IMG/VR virus record: IMGVR_UViG_3300044638_002082
Coordinates: 1 to 22,115 of that record
DNA length: 22,115 nucleotides
Strand: one strand, 5' to 3'
Origin: a virus
A program made the position numbers and the translations under genes. This document shows, piece after piece, positions 7,190 through 14,384 of the stretch. Numbering within the stretch: the stretch's first letter is position 1; every line of letters begins with the position of its first letter. The notes under the pieces are model-generated. The model had not been told where the DNA came from. It saw only the letters and a program-made list of their open reading frames with translations, and ran no database searches.

Positions 7190-10107
7190 TGTCAAAAGTA
7201 ATAGGTTTTCAAATAGTAATAGACGGGCTCGGCAAAACGGTTGAAACGGCAACGGAATTAAAAAGAGCCATTGCCGACGTAAACGCGGAAATCAAGAAAA
7301 CAACCGACGTTCAAGAAATCAAGAAACTTGAAGCGAAGTTGGTTGACTTGAAGGCGGCGCAAATGGAGGTTAACAAAGTTGTTAAGGAGCAAATCAAAAG
7401 CCGCAACGAAGAAATAACCGCAACCGACAAAGCCAACGGCGCGTATCGCAAGTTAAGCAAAGAGTTGAATGACCAACGCAACCGATACAAAGATTTGGCG
7501 GCGGCTGAACAGGAATCAAGTCAGGAGGCAAAAGATTTATTGGTAAGTATCAACAACCTCGATAAAAAGTTAAAAGGCATTGATGCCACGGTTGGACAAT
7601 TTCAAAGGAACGTCGGAGGTTATACCGAGGCATTGGGGCAATTTTTCCCGAAGCTTGGGGGAACATTAGGACAAGTGACGGGTACAATAGGAGGATTATC
7701 TCAGGGAATAAATGGATTAACTCAAACCACGGGAGCATTTAATAAATCGCTCGGCGCTATTGGAATAGCATTAACTCTTTTTAGTGGCATATCTGAAATA
7801 TTTCAAAGTATAAATGAATCGGTTGCTGAAACAAAAGAGTTATCTAATCAGGTTGCAGGATTTACGGGGGCAACAGGAAACGTATTGACTGACTTTGTAA
7901 GCAAGTCAAAAGCAATATCAACCACATATAAAAAAGATGTAAATGAAATAACCGTCGCAGCCAACACGGCAAGCAAAGCATTAGGCATTGGTTTCAATGA
8001 GGCATTGGACGCCATTGAGGCAGGATTTAGAAAGGGCGCAGATAGTAATGGGGAGTTCTTGGACAACCTAAAAGAATATCCAGCGCAATTTGCGGCGGCT
8101 GGATTAAGCATTAAAGATTATTTAGCCATTTCAATCGAGGCGGCAAATCAAGGTATTTACTCAGATAAGGGCTTAGACGTTGTTAAGGAATTTGGATTAA
8201 GAATTAGAGAACAAACAAAAACTTCCAAAGACGCATTGATAGGTGCATTTGGCGAAGAATTTACAGGAGAGTTATTTGAAAATTTAAACAATGGCTCAAT
8301 AACAACCGCCGAGGCTTTGTCCTTAGTAAGCGGAAAAATGGGAGACACTGAGGTTGCAGGCGATAAATTACAGACGGTTATTGCAGATGTTTTTGGCGCG
8401 GCTGGCGAAGATGCTGGTTTGGCTTACATTCTTTCGTTGGAAAAGATTTTAAAAAATACTGACGATGTAACAAAATCAACAAACCAATATCAAACACAAC
8501 AGGAAATTCTTTACCAAACAAACTTAGACTTGGAAGCAAGTCAATCAGAATTAAATGAATCATTCACAAAGTTTGGTGGAGAATTTACAATTATATCCTC
8601 TAAAGCAAAGATATTTTTCAATAACTTATTAGGAGGTTTACTTGATTTTGCAAATGAGTTTCCTGCAACCTTAAAAGCCATGGGCGCAGGATTAACGACC
8701 TTTTTTACTACGGGAAGCATAAGCGGTGCATTGAAAGCGAATCGAGATGTATTTAGAGCCGAAAAACAAAAGATAGATAAGGAAGATAAGTTAGCTATTG
8801 AGAAAGCTGAAAAAGATCGGATTGCACTTGAAAAGCAGAACGCCGAAGAACAAAAGAAAAGATTAAAAGCTCAAAACAAAGAGTTAAGCACCACGGCAAA
8901 TAAAGGAGGCATGGACGCGGCAAAAGAATATGCGGCTGGTTCCCTTGCAGCCCTCGAAGATGAACGAAGCAAATTGCAAACCGCATTTTCCAACGCCGTG
9001 GTTGGCGCAGGGACACAGAAAGAACTGGCGGTAAAGTTGAACGCAATTAATAACCAAATTAAATCAGCGGTTGAACAACAAAACCAAATCTTAGCAGATG
9101 CGGCGCGTGGTAACTTGCTTAACAACTTAAAAAACGCGGAACAACTTGCAACCTTGCCATTGACGACAAAGCCGCCAGAATTATTAAAAAAAGAGGTTGA
9201 AGATATTCAAAAGGTATTTAAAGAGGTTACAAAAAACGCGGACGACTTTAGGGACGAACAAAAGAAAAAAGAGGAACAAGATTTAGAGGAACGGGCAAAG
9301 AGAATTGAAACTTATTTGCAAACCGCTTCTTTAGTCACCGACTTTTTTTCCACGGTACAGCAAGCGCGTTTTAAAAAGGATGCTGACCAATTAAATGAAC
9401 AAATCGAGTTAACGGAAGAAAATATTGCAACGCTTGAAGCCAAAGCAGAAAAAGCAAGTGGCATAAAAAAGAGGAGATTAGAAAAAGAAATTGTTCAGGA
9501 AAAGGCATTGTTGGAATCAAGAAACAAAGAAGCCGAAGCATTGCAATTAAAAGCGGCGAAGGCTGAAAAGAAAATAGCCATTCTTCAATCAATAATACAA
9601 GGGGCTTTGGCGGTAAATAGGGCTTTAGCCGTTCCACCTGGTCCGCCATTTACTATTGGTTCAGCCATTTCTGCAGGTGTTTTCGCAGGAATACAAACGG
9701 CGACGATTATTGCCCAGCCCCTTGCAGAAGGTGGAGTTGTCACGGGGCAGCGGGTGAATCAAAAGCAAAACATACCAACGCGGTCAAATGGTGACAATGT
9801 TCTTGCGTATGTTAAGCGTGGTGAGGTTGTATTGAACCAACGCCAACAAAGTTTATTAGGTGGTTCTCCCACATTCAGGAAACTTGGTATAAAAGGTTTC
9901 GCGGAAGGTGGCATGGTTCCACCGATAAGCCCACCGATACAAGGCTTAGGTTTACAGGGTAACATGAACGAATTTTTGCAAGTCATGGAGGCAAAGACAG
10001 ACGCGATAAACAACAGGATAGACAGGTTGCAGGCATACGTTGTGAGCGAAGACATTGCGCGCGATCTTGCTGAGGGAAATAAATTGAAAATAAACGCCAC
10101 TTTATAA
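7189..10107 (+). CDS. Tail tape measure protein
   Basis: This is a 972-residue protein that sets tail length and is ejected with the DNA. The N-terminal 135 residues are charged coiled coil, followed by QFQRNVGGYTEAL (138-149), a sequence I know from Bacteroidetes tape measures. A hydrophobic stretch lies near 186-205 (LGAIGIALTLFSGISEIF). Long coiled coils occupy about 535-590 and 690-800. A Gly/Ala-rich hydrophobic part precedes the typical ending LAEGGVV, GDNVLAYVKRGEVVLN (868-883) and FAEGGMV. At roughly 0.15 nm per residue this predicts a tail of at most about 145 nm, hence a siphovirus. No peptidase or lysozyme insertion was seen. It starts at a TAATG overlap. Confidence 0.92.
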   Translation: MSKVIGFQIVIDGLGKTVETATELKRAIADVNAEIKKTTDVQEIKKLEAKLVDLKAAQMEVNKVVKEQIKSRNEEITATDKANGAYRKLSKELNDQRNRYKDLAAAEQESSQEAKDLLVSINNLDKKLKGIDATVGQFQRNVGGYTEALGQFFPKLGGTLGQVTGTIGGLSQGINGLTQTTGAFNKSLGAIGIALTLFSGISEIFQSINESVAETKELSNQVAGFTGATGNVLTDFVSKSKAISTTYKKDVNEITVAANTASKALGIGFNEALDAIEAGFRKGADSNGEFLDNLKEYPAQFAAAGLSIKDYLAISIEAANQGIYSDKGLDVVKEFGLRIREQTKTSKDALIGAFGEEFTGELFENLNNGSITTAEALSLVSGKMGDTEVAGDKLQTVIADVFGAAGEDAGLAYILSLEKILKNTDDVTKSTNQYQTQQEILYQTNLDLEASQSELNESFTKFGGEFTIISSKAKIFFNNLLGGLLDFANEFPATLKAMGAGLTTFFTTGSISGALKANRDVFRAEKQKIDKEDKLAIEKAEKDRIALEKQNAEEQKKRLKAQNKELSTTANKGGMDAAKEYAAGSLAALEDERSKLQTAFSNAVVGAGTQKELAVKLNAINNQIKSAVEQQNQILADAARGNLLNNLKNAEQLATLPLTTKPPELLKKEVEDIQKVFKEVTKNADDFRDEQKKKEEQDLEERAKRIETYLQTASLVTDFFSTVQQARFKKDADQLNEQIELTEENIATLEAKAEKASGIKKRRLEKEIVQEKALLESRNKEAEALQLKAAKAEKKIAILQSIIQGALAVNRALAVPPGPPFTIGSAISAGVFAGIQTATIIAQPLAEGGVVTGQRVNQKQNIPTRSNGDNVLAYVKRGEVVLNQRQQSLLGGSPTFRKLGIKGFAEGGMVPPISPPIQGLGLQGNMNEFLQVMEAKTDAINNRIDRLQAYVVSEDIARDLAEGNKLKINATL

Positions 10108-10371
10108 ATGTGTAATTGCATGAAGACAGATAGCATTTGGGGAGAGCTTGGTTCACGCATTCCAGAGGAATACAAGGCGCAAGTTATCGCCACGGTAAAT
10201 AGGACATACAGGGTTTTAAGTATTGACCCGAACGACATGGATTATTTGTTCAATGTTTATAACAATTTTGTAAACCATTACGAGCCTGAGCGGCGTAATT
10301 GTCCCGCGTGTCGGACAAAAGTCGTTGGTAAAATGAGGCAAATAGTACAATATTGGAACGAAAATGGATGA
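10108..10371 (+). CDS. Small four-cysteine protein (possible zinc-binding, function unknown)
   Basis: This is an 87-residue protein starting directly after the tape measure stop. Cys2 and Cys4 form a CxC at the N-terminus, and Cys65 and Cys68 form NCPACRTKVVGKM near the C-terminus. The four cysteines could bind one zinc ion if the ends come together; the middle is helical (EEYKAQVIATVNRTY). The CxxC-Arg-Thr-Lys-Val-Val-Gly-Lys pattern is one I associate with small proteins next to tail genes of Bacteroidetes phages, without known function. A start at the second ATG (10120) would remove the CxC. It overlaps the next gene by 8 nt. Confidence 0.68.
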   Translation: MCNCMKTDSIWGELGSRIPEEYKAQVIATVNRTYRVLSIDPNDMDYLFNVYNNFVNHYEPERRNCPACRTKVVGKMRQIVQYWNENG

Positions 10372-10714
10372 ATTTCAAATGATTAACGAAGATTTATTGC
10401 AGGATTTTACTCATGAAATCTTGAATAAATACAGTGCATTTTGCCAAAAGGAAGGCATTGTACCCAGCTTCTTTCATCTTATTTCCTTCCTCGTTAAAAC
10501 CGACGTGGTAAAGGAAAAGACGGTGGCGAAATATATGGTCATGCACCTTTACCCAAATAGCCTTTATTCAAATGATTCAAAAATGGATGCCATGATGGAA
10601 ATAAGCATACGAACGGGTATTTCAAAGAAGCACGTTTATAACATGGTTCAGCATCCTGAAAGGTTTGGTTTTCAAATCAAGCAAAAAAGAAAAGATAAAA
10701 AGAAGACCGAGTAA
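10364..10714 (+). CDS. Small helix-turn-helix protein (putative DNA-binding regulator)
   Basis: This is a 116-residue, mostly helical, basic protein. Residues 72-101 (SKMDAMMEISIRTGISKKHV, then YNMVQHPERF) fit a helix-turn-helix: a first helix with Ile/Ala, a Gly-Ile-Ser turn and a recognition helix with Lys/His/Asn. The tail KQKRKDKKKTE is strongly basic. It could be a regulator of the head genes that start 26 nt downstream, or a small-terminase-like DNA-binding protein, because no small terminase is seen in the window. The terminase option is weaker given the location. It overlaps the previous gene by 8 nt and ends just before the only candidate promoter. Confidence 0.62.
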   Translation: MDEFQMINEDLLQDFTHEILNKYSAFCQKEGIVPSFFHLISFLVKTDVVKEKTVAKYMVMHLYPNSLYSNDSKMDAMMEISIRTGISKKHVYNMVQHPERFGFQIKQKRKDKKKTE

Positions 10715-10719
10715 TTTTG
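10712..10719 (+). promoter_or_regulatory. Candidate Bacteroidetes-type -7 promoter element (TAATTTTG)
   Basis: TAATTTTG matches the Bacteroidetes sigma-ABfr -7 consensus TAnnTTTG. It lies 22 nt before the protease start, overlapping the end of the helix-turn-helix gene, in the largest intergenic gap of the window (10715-10740, almost pure A/T). No convincing TTG-type -33 element is seen at the usual distance upstream, so the evidence is position plus one motif. If real, transcription would begin around 10726 and give a very short leader for the capsid block. Confidence 0.35.
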
Positions 10720-10740
10720 TAAATAAATTATTTTTATTTT

Positions 10741-12123
10741 ATGACATACGCCGATTATCCAGATGCTGCAAAGAACAACGCACGACGCGCACTTGACCAC
10801 AAAGAAAAGAATGGTTCAGATTGCGGCACGCTTGTTGGCTGGCAACGGGCAAATCAAATTGCCAATGGTGAAGGCTTATCGGAAGAAACGGTTCAACGCA
10901 CCTATTCATTTTTAAGCCGCGCGGAAACGTATGACCAAGGGAAATACTTTGATGAAGATGGTTCGGAGATTTGCGGCTCAGTAATGTACGACGCATGGGG
11001 TGGAAGTGCCATGAGGGATTGGGCTGAGGCAAAGTACAAGGCGATACAAAAGGACAAAGCAAAAAACATGGCAAAAGTAAGTATAGATATTTTAGGGGAA
11101 ATTTCGGAATCGGTTAATTCTTACAACTCGGTAAGAACTAAAATTAACCAGGCGAACGGGCAGCCAATTAATTTGACAATATCATCGGGAGGTGGCAGCG
11201 TCACTGAAGGCATGGGTATTGCTGATTTAGTTGCTAATTACCCGGAAGAAACCACGGCAACAGGAATCGGCTTGGTAGCAAGCATTGCAACGGTTGTACT
11301 GTTGGCGGCTGACAATGTAAAGATGACTGAAAACGCCTTCATGATGATTCATCGCCCTTGGAGTTACACGATGGGTAACGCCGACGAGCTTGAGGCAACG
11401 GCTGAATTATTGGACAAGATGGAGGCAAAGTTACTTGACATTTACACGGCTTCGGTTATTAAACGCAAAGGAGACCAAAAGAACCTAAGAGAAATTATTA
11501 CGAATATGATGGCAGCCGAAACATGGCTGACCGCTCAGGAAGCATTAGAATTTGGCTTCATTGATGAAATTGTGAAAGTTGGCGAAAAAAACATAGATAT
11601 GTTACCGTTGCAAAATAGCCTAAACAAGTTCTTAAATGTACCAGCCGCATTATTAAACAATACAAAAAAAGAAGATGAAATGGGTAGTTCTATTTTAGAA
11701 AAAATCAAAAGCCTTCTTAATAGCATAGACGAAACTCCCACCGTGGAAAATGTTATTGAGGAGGAAAAAGTAATGGAGGAGGAGCCAAAAAACGACGAGG
11801 TGGAAGTTGCTATTTCCATGCTCAAAGAAAAAGGCTACTTTGTATTATCACCCGATGAAATGGAGACAATGCACTCGAAGCAAAAAGAGGAAATGGAATC
11901 AATGTACAAGAAAACCGAAGAACAAAAGAACTCGATTACTGAAATTGAATCGGTTCTTGAAACATTGGGCAATGAATTAGTCGCACTTAGGGCGCAAGTT
12001 AAAAAAGGCGTTGGACTTCCTTCGGGCGGTTCGGCGCACGAAAAGGTTCAGGAAACAAAAGCGAAATCGAGTTACTTTGATTCTTTCGCTTCATTAGTTC
12101 AAACTAAAATCTCACAAAGATAA
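10741..12123 (+). CDS. Prohead protease of ClpP type with extra N-terminal domain and scaffold-like C-terminus
   Basis: This 460-residue protein has three parts. Residues 1-105 form a domain with two conserved-looking motifs, CGTLVGWQRANQIANGE (28-44) and ICGSVMYDAWGG (77-88). I recognise this pattern from other phage head proteins but cannot name its function. Residues 110-285 are a ClpP-like serine protease: SSGGGS (148-153), the nucleophile Ser181 in VASIATVVLLAAD, His204 in MMIHRPW, and Glu260 in AAETWLTAQEA where ClpP has Asp. Residues 305-460 are Glu/Lys-rich with a coiled coil (about 370-420), as in a scaffold. The protease would cut scaffold and head proteins inside the procapsid. A standalone-type start is also conceivable at Met110 (11068). 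Confidence 0.88.
   Translation: MTYADYPDAAKNNARRALDHKEKNGSDCGTLVGWQRANQIANGEGLSEETVQRTYSFLSRAETYDQGKYFDEDGSEICGSVMYDAWGGSAMRDWAEAKYKAIQKDKAKNMAKVSIDILGEISESVNSYNSVRTKINQANGQPINLTISSGGGSVTEGMGIADLVANYPEETTATGIGLVASIATVVLLAADNVKMTENAFMMIHRPWSYTMGNADELEATAELLDKMEAKLLDIYTASVIKRKGDQKNLREIITNMMAAETWLTAQEALEFGFIDEIVKVGEKNIDMLPLQNSLNKFLNVPAALLNNTKKEDEMGSSILEKIKSLLNSIDETPTVENVIEEEKVMEEEPKNDEVEVAISMLKEKGYFVLSPDEMETMHSKQKEEMESMYKKTEEQKNSITEIESVLETLGNELVALRAQVKKGVGLPSGGSAHEKVQETKAKSSYFDSFASLVQTKISQR
11680..12123 (+). CDS. Possible nested scaffold protein, in-frame internal start within the protease gene
   Basis: An ATG at codon 314 begins MGSSILEKIKSLLNSI, which reads like a natural N-terminus, and the upstream bases are a purine run (AAAAAAAGAAGATGAA). 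The product would be 147 residues: an acidic linker, a coiled coil and a C-terminal capsid-binding candidate helix (SSYFDSFASLVQTKI). Lambda C/Nu3 is the model for a scaffold encoded inside the 3' end of a protease gene. The capsid protein has no obvious N-terminal delta scaffold region, so a separate scaffold is expected. Whether this internal start is used is inference. Confidence 0.4.
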   Translation: MGSSILEKIKSLLNSIDETPTVENVIEEEKVMEEEPKNDEVEVAISMLKEKGYFVLSPDEMETMHSKQKEEMESMYKKTEEQKNSITEIESVLETLGNELVALRAQVKKGVGLPSGGSAHEKVQETKAKSSYFDSFASLVQTKISQR

Positions 12124-12587
12124 TGGCAACAGCAAACGTTAATGGTTTTCTCGATTCAAACACATACATCGGGCAAAACAGCTTAAATCGCACCAACCCG
12201 TATGCAAATGCAAATGGAGTAAACGCGGAGCAATTATACGGTATCGATACCTTTGAGGATCGCATTCCCGTATCATTCACTTATGGCACTTCCTCAGCTG
12301 GAAAGCGTTTGAACTTTGCACCGTTGACAGGTGTAACAAGTGCAAGTGATTTTTACAAGGTTACCGTAATGGATGAATCAGGAAATGAGGCATACGCCAA
12401 CTGGCAATCCTCAGCACCAACCGCTATTTTACAAATCAATACCTCAGCGTTAAACGCGGGTAATGATTGGAAAGTATTATTTGCCGTGGCAACAACCGCA
12501 GGCGCAAAAACAGAGTTTTCATTTGGCATTGAGGATGCTTTTGTTTTAACAAATACGTCTGCAACCATTTCTTATCCAAACCTTTAA
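12123..12587 (+). CDS. Probable capsid decoration / head protein
   Basis: This is a 154-residue protein, mainly beta-strand, with no signal peptide, membrane segment or cysteine. It starts MATANVNGFLDSNTYIG and has many Asn, Ala, Thr and Ser residues. Its place between the protease and the major capsid protein is where many siphophages, lambda among them, encode a decoration protein that binds the expanded capsid; that position is the main evidence. The sequence has no motif that I can tie to a named decoration family. It starts at a TAATG overlap with the protease, and a 12-nt A-rich gap separates it from the capsid gene. Confidence 0.55.
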   Translation: MATANVNGFLDSNTYIGQNSLNRTNPYANANGVNAEQLYGIDTFEDRIPVSFTYGTSSAGKRLNFAPLTGVTSASDFYKVTVMDESGNEAYANWQSSAPTAILQINTSALNAGNDWKVLFAVATTAGAKTEFSFGIEDAFVLTNTSATISYPNL

Positions 12588-12599
12588 AATTAAAAACAA

Positions 12600-13583
12600 A
12601 TGGCATTAGTTGAAATAAGCCAATTAGACGTGTCCTTTAGAGGTACGGAGGCAAATAACATTTTTTTAGAACCAGTCTTTTTTGACGATGATTTACGCGG
12701 ACAATTCCGTGTACTTGGAAACGTCGCGAATAAAAAGAAGATGGTTTTCGTACAACAGTTGGAAAACATTGTGCGCAAGTATTCAGGCTGCGGATTTAAT
12801 CCAATTGGTGCAGTTGACATTTACCAGCGTACTATCGACGTTGAAAAAATGAAAGTGGATCTTGAAATGTGTTGGGACGAGTTCGAGGATACCGTTTTTG
12901 AAGAGTTATTGAAAACAGGTACAAGGCTTCCAGATGTTTCAGGAACTTTGATTGAAAATATTCTTTTGACCCGTACTCAGCAAGCCATAAGAAATGACAT
13001 TACCCGTCTTTCTTACTTCGGTGACCAGTCTTCAAACAATCCTAACTTTGATTCATTAGACGGTTTTTGGACGGTTTACTATCCTCAATTAGTTGCACAA
13101 GACTTAGTGCCACGTTGCAACACTGGTTCAGGCTCTGACCTTGGCGCAGGTGACGGCTTCGCAATCCTTCGCGCGGTGTATGACCAGGCTCCTTTGCAGT
13201 TGAAAGGTTTACCTGCTAACCAAAAGGTGTTCAATGTTACGCAAAGCGTTTATTCTCAATTAAGGGAAGACATTGAAAACGGCGGCGGTGGTGACTACGG
13301 TTTACTTCAGTTGATTAACGGGGTTGAGCAATTCACCTTCCGCGGGGTAACCGTTATACCTCAATTCCGTTGGGACGATATTGCAACAGGACTTGGAACA
13401 ACCAAACCGCATTACGTGGAATATACCACGCCGCAAAACAAGGTACTTGCGACGGACGTGTTAAGCCCTGAAACGGCTTTAGAACTTTGGTACGACCAGA
13501 AGGACGAAAAGGTGTACATTAAAGCGCGCTTCAAAATGGGCGTTAATTATATTCACCCATCTTTAATCAGCTTAGGCTACTAA
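12600..13583 (+). CDS. Major capsid protein (HK97-fold)
   Basis: This is a 327-residue protein in the normal size range for a mature HK97-fold shell protein, directly after the protease and decoration genes. It shows a helix/strand mix with SYFGDQSSNNPNFDSLDGFW (138-157), typical of capsid proteins of Bacteroidetes phages. A later part reads QKVFNVTQSVYSQLREDIEN, the spine-helix-like region, and the C-terminal part reads FTFRGVTVIPQFRWDD followed by a strand-rich end, consistent with the P-domain and A-domain. There is no long charged coiled coil at the N-terminus, so the scaffold function is probably supplied by the protease C-terminus. The leader is AAAATTAAAAACAA, without a Shine-Dalgarno sequence, which fits strong A-rich initiation. 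Confidence 0.85.
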   Translation: MALVEISQLDVSFRGTEANNIFLEPVFFDDDLRGQFRVLGNVANKKKMVFVQQLENIVRKYSGCGFNPIGAVDIYQRTIDVEKMKVDLEMCWDEFEDTVFEELLKTGTRLPDVSGTLIENILLTRTQQAIRNDITRLSYFGDQSSNNPNFDSLDGFWTVYYPQLVAQDLVPRCNTGSGSDLGAGDGFAILRAVYDQAPLQLKGLPANQKVFNVTQSVYSQLREDIENGGGGDYGLLQLINGVEQFTFRGVTVIPQFRWDDIATGLGTTKPHYVEYTTPQNKVLATDVLSPETALELWYDQKDEKVYIKARFKMGVNYIHPSLISLGY

Positions 13584-13592
13584 TCAAAACGA

Positions 13593-14141
13593 ATGAGCGC
13601 AATAACAGGCGGTTGGCTTAATCAATGTACAGACGGAACGTGCGCTGGTGGTATTGGCAAATTTTATGTTGCCAATGCTAATCAGGTGACAAGCATTACC
13701 AACAACGCATCGGGAGCAACCACGGCAATAACAATGACTTCAACGGCTGCCGTGTTTTACGAGATTGAATTCAGGGATAACTCAGGTGCGTTCACGGAAA
13801 CGGTGACGCAAGACCCAGACACTTTATCAGTAGCCATTGAGCAAAGTTTAACGGGAATCATTAATTGCCGCGATCAGGAATTACGCAACCTTATTCAAGA
13901 CATGGCAAATCAGGCTTGCGGCTTGGTTTGTGTTCACGTGGAAAACACGGGTAACTATTGGATTTGGGGCGTTGAACTTGTTGGCGGTAAGAAAAGGGTT
14001 GCAAGGTTAACAAGCGCCGAAGGTTTATCGGGTGCATTGTTTACCGATTCAAATCAAGAGACGCTTACCATTACTTGTAGAACAACGAACAAAGCAAGGT
14101 ACATCGTAAACGGCGAAACAGTGATGAACGCCTTAGATTAA
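13593..14141 (+). CDS. Probable major tail (tube) protein
   Basis: This is a 182-residue protein. The start, ITGGWLNQCTDGTCAGGIGK, followed by a beta-rich body with FYEIEFRDNSGAFTETVTQD, a helix (RDQELRNLIQDMANQACGLV) and the strand VHVENTGNYWIWGVELVGG, follows the layout I know for tube proteins of Bacteroidetes siphophages: an aromatic glycine strand pair after a helix of Leu, Asn and Arg. Tail-tube proteins form hexamer rings around the tape measure. Its location between capsid and portal, about 6 kb from the tape measure, is unusual and lowers certainty. A second decoration or head-closure protein is the main alternative. Confidence 0.55.
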   Translation: MSAITGGWLNQCTDGTCAGGIGKFYVANANQVTSITNNASGATTAITMTSTAAVFYEIEFRDNSGAFTETVTQDPDTLSVAIEQSLTGIINCRDQELRNLIQDMANQACGLVCVHVENTGNYWIWGVELVGGKKRVARLTSAEGLSGALFTDSNQETLTITCRTTNKARYIVNGETVMNALD

Positions 14142-14147
14142 TAAAGT

Positions 14148-14384
14148 ATGATAGTTAGAGAAAAAAGCAAACAAATGCTTTACGTGGGTGCAGACCTTTC
14201 GGGCAAAGCTGGCATCATTCGAAAAACTATCGGCGAACTTTCGCAAAACGAATTGAGGGCTTGGTATAAATCAAGCCCTCAGGACGTTGGGCAACACGTC
14301 ATTTATACCCCTGAGAAAAAAAGCTATGAGCCAACAATTAAAGAAAATACAGGCAGTCCCGAATCGGAACAATCGAGTAAGTAA
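14148..14384 (+). CDS. Small protein overlapping the portal start (function unknown)
   Basis: This is a 78-residue hydrophilic protein starting MIVREKSKQMLYVGADLSGK. Residues 1-50 look folded (short strands and helix KTIGELSQNELRAWY). From about residue 55 it is Lys/Glu/Ser-rich and probably disordered (KENTGSPESEQSSK). That tail lies over the first 59 nt of the portal gene, in another frame, so these bases would be read twice if both starts are right. The gap to the previous gene is 6 nt, with an A/T-rich leader. No function is recognised; such small proteins before the portal are common in phages. Confidence 0.6.
   Translation: MIVREKSKQMLYVGADLSGKAGIIRKTIGELSQNELRAWYKSSPQDVGQHVIYTPEKKSYEPTIKENTGSPESEQSSK

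Noticed and set aside
9759-10238. 159-codon antisense frame over the tape measure end
   Set aside because: The sense strand carries the tape measure ending and a small gene with proper junctions; no antisense gene is otherwise seen in the window.
14287-14325. A longer portal frame starting at TTG 14287
   Set aside because: TTG lies deep in the previous gene with no start signal; ATG 14326 has an A-rich leader and gives a natural portal N-terminus.
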